A stretch of DNA of 64,000 nt. Source: Levilactobacillus tangyuanensis. Lineage in GTDB: Bacteria; Bacillota; Bacilli; Lactobacillales; Lactobacillaceae. The DNA lies in assembly GCF_003946545.1 (NCBI RefSeq), contig NZ_RHOA01000004.1:84917-148916 (forward strand). The letters are read 5' to 3'. The position numbers and the translations under genes are program-made. Under the pieces are notes generated by a model. It did no database searches and was not told where the DNA came from. It was given only the letters and a program-made list of their open reading frames with translations. Every line of letters starts with the position of its first letter. The stretch's first letter is position 1. This document shows, piece by piece, positions 53,796-62,674 of the stretch.

Positions 53796-54770
53796 ATGGA
53801 CGAACAGATAGGGGCGTTAATGACCCAAATCGAAGGGCTCAACGCTGAGGTGAAAAATGGTGAGGTTTACCAGTCGCTAGGCCGACGGCTGGGCGAGTTG
53901 ATGGACGGCATTCATCGGCGTCGGCGCACAGAAGTTGAGTTGCCGGATGATGAAGATGGCATCGATGAAATTCTGGCCAACCTGAAGGGACAACTGCAGG
54001 TGAATGACCCGGTTAATCTGCCTTTCCGTAAGATGCGGCAACTCATTCAACACCTGGGATCACCGGATCCTCTGATTCGTTACCAAGGAGTGAATTTCAC
54101 CATTTACGATGCCTTACAGCAAAATGCCCTGAGTTCGGAACAGTTACTCTTTATCTTTAACCAGCTCACACAACCCGAAGATCTATTTGCCCATTCGTTG
54201 GAACCGGCTAACGCGGCCGTCTTTGGTCGGTCGGGCCGGATTAATTTGCTGGCGGTGCTCTTACACTTTGTGGGGGAGAATCAACAGGTCGCCTCGAAGA
54301 TCGACTGGCATCAGCTAGTCATCCTGGCCACGACCGCCGTTTGTTTAGAGACCGACACCCGGGGATTTATCAATCATCAGGGATGGGCCCATACTTTCGC
54401 GGCGTTGACCGATCTGTTGGTGGTGTTAGCGGCCAGTGATCGGCTGGACCGGGCTGACAAGCTCTTCTTGATGGTAAGCATGATTGAAAGGCTGCGTCGG
54501 TTAACGACCCCTTTGATTTATGGGGAGAACGATCGGATGGCGGCCTACTTTATTGACCTTGCTAACCGGCACACCCTCTATGAACAGACGCTGGTCATGG
54601 TGCTACAACAATGGCGTAAGGCGGTGGCCTTACATCGCCGGCCAGATACCATTGCTGGATGGAATCGGTTCTTCAATCGCAAACGGTTATTGGATTCATT
54701 TCGGTTGCATAAGGATCTGCCCAAGAGTCTAGAGGATTATTTGAACTCAACGATTGACTTTTTGGGCTGA
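53796..54770 (+). CDS. DUF2785 family protein
   Basis: The 324-residue soluble protein fits DUF2785: DPLIRYQGVNFTIYDAL, LEPANAAVFGRSGRINLLAVLL, and DTRGFINHQGWAHTFAALTDLL. These are helical repeats, possibly HEAT-like. A basic patch lies near residue 40 (IHRRRRTEVELPDDEDG). No enzymatic motif is visible; the function of the family is unknown. ATG follows CTGGAGG; it probably shares a transcript with the SPFH gene. Confidence 0.8.
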   Translation: MDEQIGALMTQIEGLNAEVKNGEVYQSLGRRLGELMDGIHRRRRTEVELPDDEDGIDEILANLKGQLQVNDPVNLPFRKMRQLIQHLGSPDPLIRYQGVNFTIYDALQQNALSSEQLLFIFNQLTQPEDLFAHSLEPANAAVFGRSGRINLLAVLLHFVGENQQVASKIDWHQLVILATTAVCLETDTRGFINHQGWAHTFAALTDLLVVLAASDRLDRADKLFLMVSMIERLRRLTTPLIYGENDRMAAYFIDLANRHTLYEQTLVMVLQQWRKAVALHRRPDTIAGWNRFFNRKRLLDSFRLHKDLPKSLEDYLNSTIDFLG

Positions 54771-54798
54771 TCCGCTACGCAAATTTTATTAAAAATGG

Positions 54799-54804
54799 TA
54801 TACT
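54799..54804 (+). promoter_or_regulatory. Extended -10 promoter of ddl
   Basis: TGGTATACT gives an extended -10; the -35 is weak. Distance to the ddl start region is about 30 bases. Confidence 0.45.
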
Positions 54805-54832
54805 GTAGGCTAACCGAAATTTATACGATAGG

Positions 54833-55987
54833 ATGAGTGACAACATGGAGACGAAAACAAAGTTACACGTAGGTCTATTATTCGGTGGCAATTCCTCGGA
54901 GCACGACGTTTCAAAGCGTTCTGCACACAACATCTACGATGCAATGGACAAGTCACGTTACGACGTTAGTTTATTCCTACTGACGCGGGGCGGATTTGTT
55001 CTGAGTGACGCGGCATCACGCCGGGTCTTTGATGGTGAGGATGAAGCCGCAGTGGCAACTGAAGAGTTGTCCAAGGTAGACCGGTCTAACCCATTGGCAC
55101 CCATTTGGAATTTATCCCAAGCAAAAGACATTGATGTTTTCTTCCCAATTATTCATGGTAACTTGGGTGAAGACGGTACGATCCAAGGGCTTTTCCGTTT
55201 GTTGAAAAAACCTTTTGTGGGGAGTGGCGTCTTAGCATCAGCCGTGGCTTTTGATAAGGATATGACGAAGCAAGTCTTGACGACACATGGGATTCGGAAC
55301 ACGAAGTACCTTGTGCTGACGCCTAACAATCGGGATCGTTACGATTACGAAACGGTTCAAGAAAAGTTAGGGACTAACGTCTTCATCAAGCCTGCAAACC
55401 AGGGTTCATCAGTTGGGATTCATAAAGCCAGCAACGCTAAGGAATATATTGAAGGCATTTCCGATGCCTTCCGGTATGACTACAAGGTGTTGGTTGAACA
55501 AACCATTGACGGTCCTGAAGAAGTTGAAATTTCCATTTTGGGTAACGAAGAACCTAAGGCTTCTCGACTTGGCGCCATCCGGGTGCCTAAGTCAGATGTT
55601 TTCTACGACTACAACAATAAGTTTGTGGACGCCAGTGGCGTCACCTTTGAAGTACCGGTTGAGTTACCGGCCGATTTGACGGCTGAAATCACCTCAATGG
55701 GTCTTGAGGCGTACAAGGCTTTGGGCTTAAAGGGGATGGCTCGGATTGACTACCTCGTGTCTAAGGATGGGGTTCCTTACATCGGGGAAGTGAACACCTT
55801 GCCTGGTTTTACCAACATCAGCCTGTACCCACAATTGTGGCAGGCCACGGGTATTAGCTACACGGACTTAATCGACAAACTAATTGGTTTGGCACAAGAT
55901 GAGTTTGAGGTGCAAGACGAATTGGCTTACGATTTCATTCCGTTGGATGATAACTCGGCAGCATCGACCTTTAAACCAAAGAAATAA
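54833..55987 (+). CDS. ddl: D-alanine--D-lactate/D-alanine ligase
   Basis: The 384-residue ATP-grasp ligase makes the terminal depsipeptide or dipeptide of peptidoglycan precursors. Motifs: LLFGGNSSEHDVS at the N-terminus, IHGNLGEDGTIQGLF, FIKPANQGSSVGI, ARIDYLVSKDGVPYIGEVNTLPGF. In the substrate loop FYDYNNKFVD the residue equivalent to Tyr216 of E. coli DdlB is Phe264, the change known to favour D-lactate in Leuconostoc and lactobacilli, giving vancomycin resistance. Two starts are possible: ATG 54833 (weak ribosome site) or 54845 (AGGATGAG upstream); the longer is listed. It is monocistronic. Confidence 0.95.
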   Translation: MSDNMETKTKLHVGLLFGGNSSEHDVSKRSAHNIYDAMDKSRYDVSLFLLTRGGFVLSDAASRRVFDGEDEAAVATEELSKVDRSNPLAPIWNLSQAKDIDVFFPIIHGNLGEDGTIQGLFRLLKKPFVGSGVLASAVAFDKDMTKQVLTTHGIRNTKYLVLTPNNRDRYDYETVQEKLGTNVFIKPANQGSSVGIHKASNAKEYIEGISDAFRYDYKVLVEQTIDGPEEVEISILGNEEPKASRLGAIRVPKSDVFYDYNNKFVDASGVTFEVPVELPADLTAEITSMGLEAYKALGLKGMARIDYLVSKDGVPYIGEVNTLPGFTNISLYPQLWQATGISYTDLIDKLIGLAQDEFEVQDELAYDFIPLDDNSAASTFKPKK

Positions 55988-56048
55988 CGTGATTTAGAAT
56001 CGGTTGGGCGATGCGCTCAATCGATTTTTTTATTGGAGGAGATTCTTG

Positions 56049-57653
56049 ATGCGAGAACATTGGCATGAACTGACCACCGCCTGGAGACGCGGATTAACCC
56101 CAGGACTGACCTGGGGGTGGCTTGTCGTGGTTGTTGCGTTAACCGGTTTGCGCTGCCTAGGGGAGCGGCCAGGGTGGACGCCGAGCCAGGTGCTGGGCAT
56201 TTTGGGCACGTTGGTGATCATTGCCGGCCAGTTGGCCACATTATCGCTGACCTTCAGTCATCCTGAACGGCCGGTGACGTGGGCAAGGGTTTGGCAACTC
56301 GTCTGGGATTTTAAGGGCACCTGGTTGGGTCTTGAGATGGCCCTGACAGTGTTGATGGTGCCTTGGGGGCTCTTTGGACTGAGCAGCCAGTTGGTGGCAC
56401 GGGTTTGGCTGCCCAGTCGTTGGGTGAACCTAGTCGGGCTCCACCGGCGTCCGGTGGTCATTACTGTTGCCATCATCTACCTGTTAGTTACTACATTTTG
56501 TCTCATTCGCGGCCCCCGAGATTTCCGTCGGCTGACGCCTGGGTTACGCCATCCTGGTCGGGCTGGTCAAATGATCCGGGGGATTATTGTGAGCCTTGGT
56601 CTGCTGGGACTGTGGTTCGGTGGTAGCCAGTTAATGGTCGCCGGGGTCAAGCGCCTGGGATTCGGCACCGAGAATCTGGTAAGACTGGCCACGGCGGCGG
56701 GGATTATGCTCAGCTGGATTGGCTTTCAGTGCGTTGCCATCCTGGGGGTCACCACGCTGATTTGGTGTTGGTGCGGGGCGCCCAGTCTGCCGATGATCCG
56801 GCGTGATAGACGCCATTGGATTGGCGTCACCATTGTTGCGGTGGCCTTGGCGAGTGGGGTGAGCTGGCAAACGATGATGGCTCGGCCGGCCTTCGCAAAC
56901 TCGGCCGTGATTAGTCACCGAGGCGTTGACCATGAGCAGGGCGTTCAGAACACGCTGGGGGCCTTGCGGCGTATTCACCGAGAACGGCCAACCTTTGTAG
57001 AGATGGACCTGCACGAGACCCGTGACGGCCGGTGGGTGGTCCTACATGATGAGACACTGGCAACCCTGGCGAAACGTCAGGTAACACCGCGACAATTGAC
57101 CCTACGTCAACTTCAACGATTAGAAATTACAGAGAATGGCCAGCACGCGCACCTCGCAAGTTGGTCGGACTATCTTCGGTTGGCGGAGCGGTTCCATCAA
57201 CCGTTGTTGGTGGAAATAAAGACGACGTCGGCGGATTCCGCTAACATGGTACAACGCTTCGGTAGGCTGTATGGACAGCGGTTACGGCGTGATGGGTCGC
57301 GCGTTCACTCCTTGGATTATCGGGTAGTTGCAACGCTCCGCCGACAGGTACCGAAGCTAGCGGTCGGGTATATTACCCCGTTCAACTGGGTTAATCCCCA
57401 GTCGATGCCAGCCGACTTTTACTCCCTTCAGCAAATATCAGTGAGTCGGCAGTTTATTCTGGCAGCCAAGCAACGGGGGGGCGCGGCGTATGTTTGGACG
57501 CCGGATTCACGAGCGGCCATGACACGGAGCTGGGAATTAGGCGCCGACGGCCAGATTACCAATAATCTTCGGCAATTACGGCAGGTGACCGATCAGGCGC
57601 CTTGGCGGGCTAGCTGGGCCATTCTGCAAAACTTCATTTACAGTTATATCTAA
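56049..57653 (+). CDS. Membrane-anchored glycerophosphodiester phosphodiesterase
   Basis: ATG at 56049 after TTGGAGGAG gives 534 residues. About eight membrane helices fill residues 20-290 (a DUF/YqgA-like membrane region often fused to these enzymes), followed by a GDPD TIM-barrel (about 300-530). Catalytic residues lie in ISHRG, VEMDLHETRDG and VVLHDETL; later motifs LLVEIKT and QITNNLRQL are also present. It should hydrolyse glycerophosphodiesters, perhaps from lipid or teichoic-acid turnover, at the outer face. The middle loop has a signal-like stretch. Monocistronic; terminator at 57691. Confidence 0.9.
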   Translation: MREHWHELTTAWRRGLTPGLTWGWLVVVVALTGLRCLGERPGWTPSQVLGILGTLVIIAGQLATLSLTFSHPERPVTWARVWQLVWDFKGTWLGLEMALTVLMVPWGLFGLSSQLVARVWLPSRWVNLVGLHRRPVVITVAIIYLLVTTFCLIRGPRDFRRLTPGLRHPGRAGQMIRGIIVSLGLLGLWFGGSQLMVAGVKRLGFGTENLVRLATAAGIMLSWIGFQCVAILGVTTLIWCWCGAPSLPMIRRDRRHWIGVTIVAVALASGVSWQTMMARPAFANSAVISHRGVDHEQGVQNTLGALRRIHRERPTFVEMDLHETRDGRWVVLHDETLATLAKRQVTPRQLTLRQLQRLEITENGQHAHLASWSDYLRLAERFHQPLLVEIKTTSADSANMVQRFGRLYGQRLRRDGSRVHSLDYRVVATLRRQVPKLAVGYITPFNWVNPQSMPADFYSLQQISVSRQFILAAKQRGGAAYVWTPDSRAAMTRSWELGADGQITNNLRQLRQVTDQAPWRASWAILQNFIYSYI

Positions 57654-57690
57654 TGAGCCGCTAATTAGGTTGTCCACCAATTAGCGAACG

Positions 57691-57713
57691 ATCACAACAA
57701 ATATTGTGATTTT
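57691..57713 (+). terminator. Terminator after the glycerophosphodiesterase gene
   Basis: ATCACAA pairs with TTGTGAT around CAAATA, followed by TTT. The rest of 57714-58005 is AT-rich and holds the probable promoter region of the XRE-TPR gene but no clear box pair and no small peptide gene. Confidence 0.6.
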
Positions 57714-58005
57714 CTACGCATTAACTGACTAAATATAAATATATTTATGCCAAAATGAAAAAGTGGCCTAGACAGATGAGAGTTCCTTCATAATAACGTA
57801 TATTACTTGTAATCACTGGTAGAACGCTTATTATAATAATTAATGATAAAGCAACCGGACTAGGCCATTCAGTTTTCAATGATTTTTTCACAGGCTTGGT
57901 AAATTAGCGGCGAACTAGTTTCATCAATCGCGCTTTGCATAATGTTCGGTTTTATCAGATAAATCGGCAGTTGACCAACGTTACGCTTTGTGAGGGAGAG
58001 AAGAC

Positions 58006-58863
58006 ATGCGTCTACTAGGGAGTAAAGTTAAACAATATCGTAAACAGAAAAATTTATCACAGCAGGAGTTAGCTGATGGCATCTGTACTCAGGCCACGGT
58101 GAGTCTGATGGAGAAGAAAAATAAGGTGCCAAGTATTAAGATCATTCTGCAAATTTGCCGCCGCCTAAACGTTTCCTTGAATGATGTGTTATCCGGCCTG
58201 GGGAGCGGGATGGACGAACAGTTTGAGGCCATTTCGTTAGCTATCCGCCGTGGGGATTACTTGAGTGCCGATGGGTTACTTGGCAAGCTAAACATGAGTA
58301 ATGTCCAGAATTCCTTCGATCGGGAACGGTATCACTATTATCGCGGTTTCGTTGAGTTAGGGGCTAAACAACGTCCGGATGAAGCCATTTTCCACTTTAA
58401 TCTCTTGTTGCACCGGTCATACCGGATGCCTTGGGACCTCTATGCCATCGTCGGTAATGTGGGGATGGCGGCCGCCTACATGGAACGGCATGAGCTCGAG
58501 AAGGCCCGGTATTACCTCAACGAGGCGATGACCTACTTAGATGACTTCGAATGGCACGATGAAGCCAACTTTAAGCGGCTTATTTGGGCGCGTTATCGAA
58601 TGGCTCAAATGTACCTGGAGTTAGAGCAACCGCAACTTGTGATTGAAAATGTGGAATCCGCTTTGACGGCGGTTAAGCATCAAGCATCGCTTTACTTAAT
58701 TGACGTGCTCTACGAAGTTCGGGGCCAGGCGGAACAAGCACTATTGGCAACGGCTGCCGCTAAACGTAGCCTCATGATTGCGAAGACGTTGGCCTTGGTC
58801 ACCCACAACGTGGCCTTACAGGAACGGCTGGCACCTTCGTTAGGATCACTGGTTGCCGATTAA
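58006..58863 (+). CDS. XRE regulator with C-terminal TPR-like repeats
   Basis: The 285-residue protein has an N-terminal Cro/CI helix-turn-helix (about 5-60; KVKQYRKQKNLSQQELADGI, TQATVSLMEKKNKVPSIKI) and a helical, TPR-like C-terminal region (about 75-280; AAAYMERHELEKARYYLNEAM, RMAQMYLELEQPQLVIENV). This architecture resembles RNPP/Rgg-type regulators controlled by short peptides, but no peptide precursor gene is visible in the flanking 350 bases. ATG at 58006 follows GAGGGAGAG. It ends at a perfect hairpin and is convergent with the Usp gene. Confidence 0.82.
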   Translation: MRLLGSKVKQYRKQKNLSQQELADGICTQATVSLMEKKNKVPSIKIILQICRRLNVSLNDVLSGLGSGMDEQFEAISLAIRRGDYLSADGLLGKLNMSNVQNSFDRERYHYYRGFVELGAKQRPDEAIFHFNLLLHRSYRMPWDLYAIVGNVGMAAAYMERHELEKARYYLNEAMTYLDDFEWHDEANFKRLIWARYRMAQMYLELEQPQLVIENVESALTAVKHQASLYLIDVLYEVRGQAEQALLATAAAKRSLMIAKTLALVTHNVALQERLAPSLGSLVAD

Positions 58864-58876
58864 CTGAATCCATAGA

Positions 58877-58910
58877 AAAACGCCACTGCAGTGATTGCAG
58901 TGGCGTTTTG
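58877..58910. terminator. Bidirectional terminator
   Basis: AAAACGCCACTGCA pairs perfectly with TGCAGTGGCGTTTT around GTGAT; T-runs on both strands end the XRE-TPR and Usp genes. Confidence 0.92.
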
Positions 58911-58928
58911 TGTTTAAGAAACAAAGAC

Positions 58929-59408
58929 TTATTTTTCTGGGTGTTGTGCCTTAGCAGGTTCGTTATCCAAATCCGTCCGCACAACGATCACATCGCAAAC
59001 GGCCGTACGAGTGACGTATTCAGTGACAGATCCAATCAAAAGGCGTTCAACGGCATTTAAACCGGTGGCACCAATCATGATTAAATCAGTATCGTTATCC
59101 CGTGGAACATCGCGGGCAATAATGGTCTTAGGAGCCCCATATTCGATGGCGTAGTCAACATTGTCCAAGCCTTCAGCCTTGGCATCGGCCACGTACTTAT
59201 CGAGGGTCTTCTTGGCCGTTTCGGTAACTTGTTCGACCATGCTGGTATCAAAACTAGAAATGTTTTGGAAAGCCCGGGTGTCTACAACGTGAACGAGATG
59301 TAAATCAGCATCGTTACGCTTAGCCACAGCAACCGCTTTCTTGAAAGCTAATTCAGCCTCGTAAGAACCGTCAACTGGAACTAAAATGTGTTTATATTGT
59401 TGTAACAT
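58929..59408 (-). CDS. Universal stress protein UspA family
   Basis: ATG at 59408 is seven bases after GAGGTG and gives 159 residues; the GTG three codons upstream overlaps the ribosome site. It is a single Usp domain with the ATP-binding pattern G-x2-G-x9-GS in GATGLNAVERLLIGS and the N-terminal ILVPVDGS. It is a cytoplasmic stress-survival protein. It lies last in a minus-strand group of a 6S-like RNA, a small membrane gene and usp, the arrangement described for the Lacto-usp RNA motif. Confidence 0.93.
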   Translation of the reverse strand: MLQQYKHILVPVDGSYEAELAFKKAVAVAKRNDADLHLVHVVDTRAFQNISSFDTSMVEQVTETAKKTLDKYVADAKAEGLDNVDYAIEYGAPKTIIARDVPRDNDTDLIMIGATGLNAVERLLIGSVTEYVTRTAVCDVIVVRTDLDNEPAKAQHPEK

Positions 59409-59503
59409 ATTGCTCACCTCTCATTACTTTATACTCTTATCATACGTTATTTAGGGGTAAATAAAAAGTAAATTAGCAAAAAAGGTCACGGATATGTAAA
59501 CGG

Positions 59504-59791
59504 TTAACTCTTTGGTAGCCAACGAACCAGGATAACCTGCAGGCTGACGATGATAATGATACCGACCAACAGGACGGCAGCAATGAAAACCGTATTATTT
59601 AAAAAAGTTGCGATGGCGGATAGAATCCCCACAATTAAGAGCAGAACGCCACCCGTCGCAACGACTTTGCTCAGGGCAGGGGTGCTTTCCGGGTGAAAGA
59701 CCAGGAAAGTTCGCTGCCGATGGCTAAACAGATACCAGCCAAACCACAGGGCGATCAGGGTATAACAAATCATTAGAATCGTAATGGCCAC
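59504..59791 (-). CDS. Small membrane protein preceding usp (95 aa)
   Basis: The GTG at 59791 is eight bases after AAGGAGG, so an upstream ATG at 59809 that runs through the ribosome site is rejected. The 95-residue product has three hydrophobic helices (ILMICYTLIALWFGWYLF, VVATGGVLLLIVGILSAIAT, VFIAAVLLVGIIIIVSLQV) with a polar HPESTPALSK loop. It resembles DUF3784-like proteins, but the family call is tentative. It sits between the 6S-like RNA and usp, the hypothetical gene place in known Lacto-usp loci. Confidence 0.65.
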   Translation of the reverse strand: MAITILMICYTLIALWFGWYLFSHRQRTFLVFHPESTPALSKVVATGGVLLLIVGILSAIATFLNNTVFIAAVLLVGIIIIVSLQVILVRWLPKS

Positions 59792-59819
59792 AAGGGATGC
59801 CTCCTTCATTTTTGAAAAG

Positions 59820-60049
59820 AAAAGGACCATTCAATGGAATGGCCCTCAAAGCTAGGCTTTGAATGATCTAAGTGGTGCCGTTAATTGTCTAGTCATGTTG
59901 ACCCGCGATGACAATGCAGGGGGGAAAGCTTGATAGAGCGTCTGACTTCCAAGTGATAAGGCCTGTCATGTTCTCTACCGTTAGACATTCCCGTTTAAGA
60001 ATTACTTGTTCGGCAACTTGTAGTGAGACAACGCGTACACCTTAGAACC
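59820..60049 (-). ncRNA. ssrS: Lacto-usp / 6S-like RNA
   Basis: A promoter TTGAAA (60079-60084) with a 17-base spacer and TAAGAT (60056-60061) drives a minus-strand RNA starting near 60049, just after rarA. The 5' TCTAAG (near 60041-60046) pairs with CTTAGA (59867-59872), closing a long, irregular stem as in 6S RNA; internal CCG/CGG and TCAAAGC/GCTTTGA hairpins follow. The 3' end is a terminator hairpin (59824-59845) with TTTTCTTTT. The place beside rarA matches 6S-1 of Bacillus, and the place before a hypothetical gene and usp matches the Lacto-usp motif. 6S RNA binds sigma-A RNA polymerase; that role is inferred. Confidence 0.65.
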
Positions 60050-60090
60050 AATTGTATCTTAGCATATAAATATCTAAATTTCAATTAGGG

Positions 60091-61362
60091 TTACTGGTTC
60101 GCTTTACGCAACCGGTGGTACTGTTCAGCCAGCTGGGATTCAAAGCGACCATTGGTCTTGGGTTGATAGTATTCGGATCCCTTCAAACCGGCAGGTAGAT
60201 AGTCTTGTTTCACCCAGTCATTTGGAAAATTGTGGGGATATTTGTAGTCGTTACCGTGGCCAAGTTTCTTAGCGCCGGCGTAATGGGCATCCTTTAGGTG
60301 GTCCGGAACGGCCCCGTTATGGCCGGCGTTCACATCGGTCAGGGCGGCATCCATGGCCACCATGGCCGAGTTGGACTTGGGTGAGAGGCAGAGCTCAATG
60401 ACCGCGTTGGCCAGCGGAATTCGACCTTCGGGCAGGCCCAATTGCTGGGCCGCCTGAACGGCTTGTACCGTCCGCGAGGCCGCCGGTGGATTCGCCAGTC
60501 CGATATCCTCGTAAGCGATCACCATAAGTCGCCGACAAATAATTGGTAGGTCGCCGGCGGCCACGAGCTGCGCGAGGTAGTGGAGCGCAGCATCGGTGTC
60601 GCTGCCCCGAATGGACTTCTGAAAGGCCGATATGACATCGTAATGCGCATCGCCATTCTTGTCGCCGGCGATGGCCTTGCGTTGGAAGCATTCCTCGGCA
60701 ATGGCCTGGGTGATGTGAATGGTGCCGTCTTCGTCCGCCGGCGTTGATTGGGCGGCCAGTTCGAGGCCGTTCAACGCGCTTCGGAGATCGCCGTTCGTGG
60801 CGCCCGCCATGAAGCCCTTGGCGTTATCGTCCAGTTGAATAGGGAGCTTTCCCAGCCCGCGTTCGGAATCGTTAAGTGCCCGGTCGAGCGCCGTTTCAAT
60901 ATCGGCCAACGTCAGGGGCTTCACCTCAAAGATCTGCGTCCGACTGCGAATGGCCGGATTGATATTTATATAGGGGTTCTCGGTGGTCGCCCCAATCAAA
61001 ATGATGCGGCCACTCTCTAAATGGGGAAGCAAGAAGTCTTGTTTGGTTTTGTCCAGCCGGTGGATTTCATCCAACAGGAGGATGACCGTGCCGCTCATCT
61101 TGGCTTCTTCGGCCACGATCTGCAGATCCTTCTTAGAGTCGGTGGCGGCGTTCAGTTTACGGAAGGCGTATTTAGTGGACCCGGCGATGGCACTGGCAAT
61201 ACTGGTTTTTCCAGTGCCAGGGGGACCGTAAAGAATCATCGAGGATAGTAGCTTGGCCGCAACCATCCGGGCAATGATTTTTCCGGGGCCCACGAGGTGT
61301 TGCTGGCCGACAACGTCACTCAATCGTTGTGGTCGCATGCGATAGGCTAATGGTTCAGACAA
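60091..61362 (-). CDS. rarA: Replication-associated recombination protein RarA (MgsA)
   Basis: The start is TTG at 61362, eight bases after AAAGGAG, giving 423 residues. It is an AAA+ ATPase related to clamp loaders: Walker A GPPGTGKTS (46-54), Walker B LLDEIHRLDKTKQDFLL, sensor 1 ATTENPY, and the MgsA C-terminal domain (AYEDIGLANPPA, HLKDAHYAGAKKLGHG). RarA remodels stalled replication forks. The ORF extends to 61410 upstream but lacks a ribosome site. It lies in an operon with yueI (18-base gap) and is followed by the 6S-like RNA. Confidence 0.96.
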   Translation of the reverse strand: MSEPLAYRMRPQRLSDVVGQQHLVGPGKIIARMVAAKLLSSMILYGPPGTGKTSIASAIAGSTKYAFRKLNAATDSKKDLQIVAEEAKMSGTVILLLDEIHRLDKTKQDFLLPHLESGRIILIGATTENPYININPAIRSRTQIFEVKPLTLADIETALDRALNDSERGLGKLPIQLDDNAKGFMAGATNGDLRSALNGLELAAQSTPADEDGTIHITQAIAEECFQRKAIAGDKNGDAHYDVISAFQKSIRGSDTDAALHYLAQLVAAGDLPIICRRLMVIAYEDIGLANPPAASRTVQAVQAAQQLGLPEGRIPLANAVIELCLSPKSNSAMVAMDAALTDVNAGHNGAVPDHLKDAHYAGAKKLGHGNDYKYPHNFPNDWVKQDYLPAGLKGSEYYQPKTNGRFESQLAEQYHRLRKANQ

Positions 61363-61379
61363 TGGGGAGACTCCTTTCA

Positions 61380-61841
61380 CTAATGACGCCGCCAAAGTCG
61401 CTGCCACCATGAACGCTTGGGTTCGTTAGTGGCTGGCGTTGTCGTTACCTTTGGCGGATACTTTTTACTGAGACTAATGGGATTCTGATTGATGGCATGG
61501 TCGCTCGCCACGATGAGGCCGAGCTCGTCAGGGGCTGTGCCATAGATGGCTTCCTGCCGGATGGTGAGGCGAACCTGATGCTGACTTGCCAGCTTGAGGT
61601 AGGGCGCCAGGTCGGCCTGATCAATATGACCATTGAGGATTAATTGGTAATCCGGATGGGCGGTGATCTCCGTGGTGAATGCGTCAAGGTGTTGATGACT
61701 GGTTACTTCCGCGATGGTCATCATGAGGGAGACCCGCTCACGGAAGGTCCCGAGGTAGTGTCGCTGTTCATCGGGATTGACCTTGGGCGTGCCGTACTGT
61801 GCGTTTTGAATATGCTGTTCCATTAAGCTTTTCTCCGCCAT
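61380..61841 (-). CDS. yueI: YueI family protein (DUF1694)
   Basis: ATG at 61841 follows AAGAGG and gives 153 residues. The YueI pattern is clear: QYGTPKVNPDEQRHYLGTF, RERVSL, and LGLIVASDHAINQNPI. It is a soluble alpha/beta protein of unknown function, ending with a Trp/Arg-rich tail (RSWWQRLWRRH). It is the first gene before rarA on the minus strand and divergent from yktB, with 73 bases between. Confidence 0.88.
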   Translation of the reverse strand: MAEKSLMEQHIQNAQYGTPKVNPDEQRHYLGTFRERVSLMMTIAEVTSHQHLDAFTTEITAHPDYQLILNGHIDQADLAPYLKLASQHQVRLTIRQEAIYGTAPDELGLIVASDHAINQNPISLSKKYPPKVTTTPATNEPKRSWWQRLWRRH

Positions 61842-61914
61842 CCAAATGCCTCTTTTCAATGTAGTTAGACTAGTATACCATGGAATTAAAATTGGGTTCA
61901 AAGGAGGAGTTGGC

Positions 61915-62514
61915 ATGTATCAGGACCAAGATTTTCGGGTGTTTAATGATCCCACGTTGCCCGGTCGATTGGGCAAGATCCAATCAGAAATCGATCCCAA
62001 GTTCTTGAAAACGGCGGCGGACCTGCAGCCCGTCTTCGCCGAATTGGCGATGCCCATCTACGAGCATGTGTCGTTGCACCGGCGTCGGACTAAGAATCCG
62101 CCGACCGATACCTGGGTGGCATTTAGCACATCCAAGCGGGGATACAAGATGCTTCCCCACATTGAGATAGGTTTTTGGGATGACCGGTTCTTTATCTGGT
62201 TAGCCGTCTTGCAGGAGGCCAAGAATCGTCAGGCCTTATTGAGTCAGCTGAAGGAAGATCTGGTGCTGCAATTACCGGCGGATTTCGAATGTGGTGGCGA
62301 TCATACCGATAAGAATTCTGGGCGGCCCCTGACCCGAGAAAATTATCAGGCACTGATGGCGACCCAGATGGATCGCCGGGCTGAGTGGCAGGTCGGCCGC
62401 AACTTCTTACGGGGGAGTGACTTCTTCCGGTTGCCAGCTGACCAACAGGCACAAAGCATTCGAGACGATGTGCGGGCATTGCTACCGGTCTATGACCAAT
62501 TGATTCGTTTGTAA
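61915..62514 (+). CDS. yktB: YktB family protein (DUF1054)
   Basis: ATG at 61915 is behind AAAGGAGGAG, giving 199 residues. The match to DUF1054/UPF0637 is strong: DQDFRVFNDPTLPGRLGKI, HRRRTKNPPTDTWVAF, RGYKMLPHIEIGFWDD, and the terminal SIRDDVRALLPVYDQLI. The function is unknown; the fold resembles a pseudo-binding alpha/beta domain. The in-frame upstream extension crosses the ribosome site and is rejected. It is a single gene. Confidence 0.88.
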   Translation: MYQDQDFRVFNDPTLPGRLGKIQSEIDPKFLKTAADLQPVFAELAMPIYEHVSLHRRRTKNPPTDTWVAFSTSKRGYKMLPHIEIGFWDDRFFIWLAVLQEAKNRQALLSQLKEDLVLQLPADFECGGDHTDKNSGRPLTRENYQALMATQMDRRAEWQVGRNFLRGSDFFRLPADQQAQSIRDDVRALLPVYDQLIRL

Positions 62515-62674
62515 GGAGACTTAACCGGTTATCGAAATATTGAAATCTTTATTACTTTTAAGATAAAATCTGCTAAAATGATATTGAGTAGAACGTTTAA
62601 AGTATCAACCGTACTCATCTAATAATTATTTCATTACAACTTCATTTGGAAGCTGAATGATTGGAGGAATTTCC

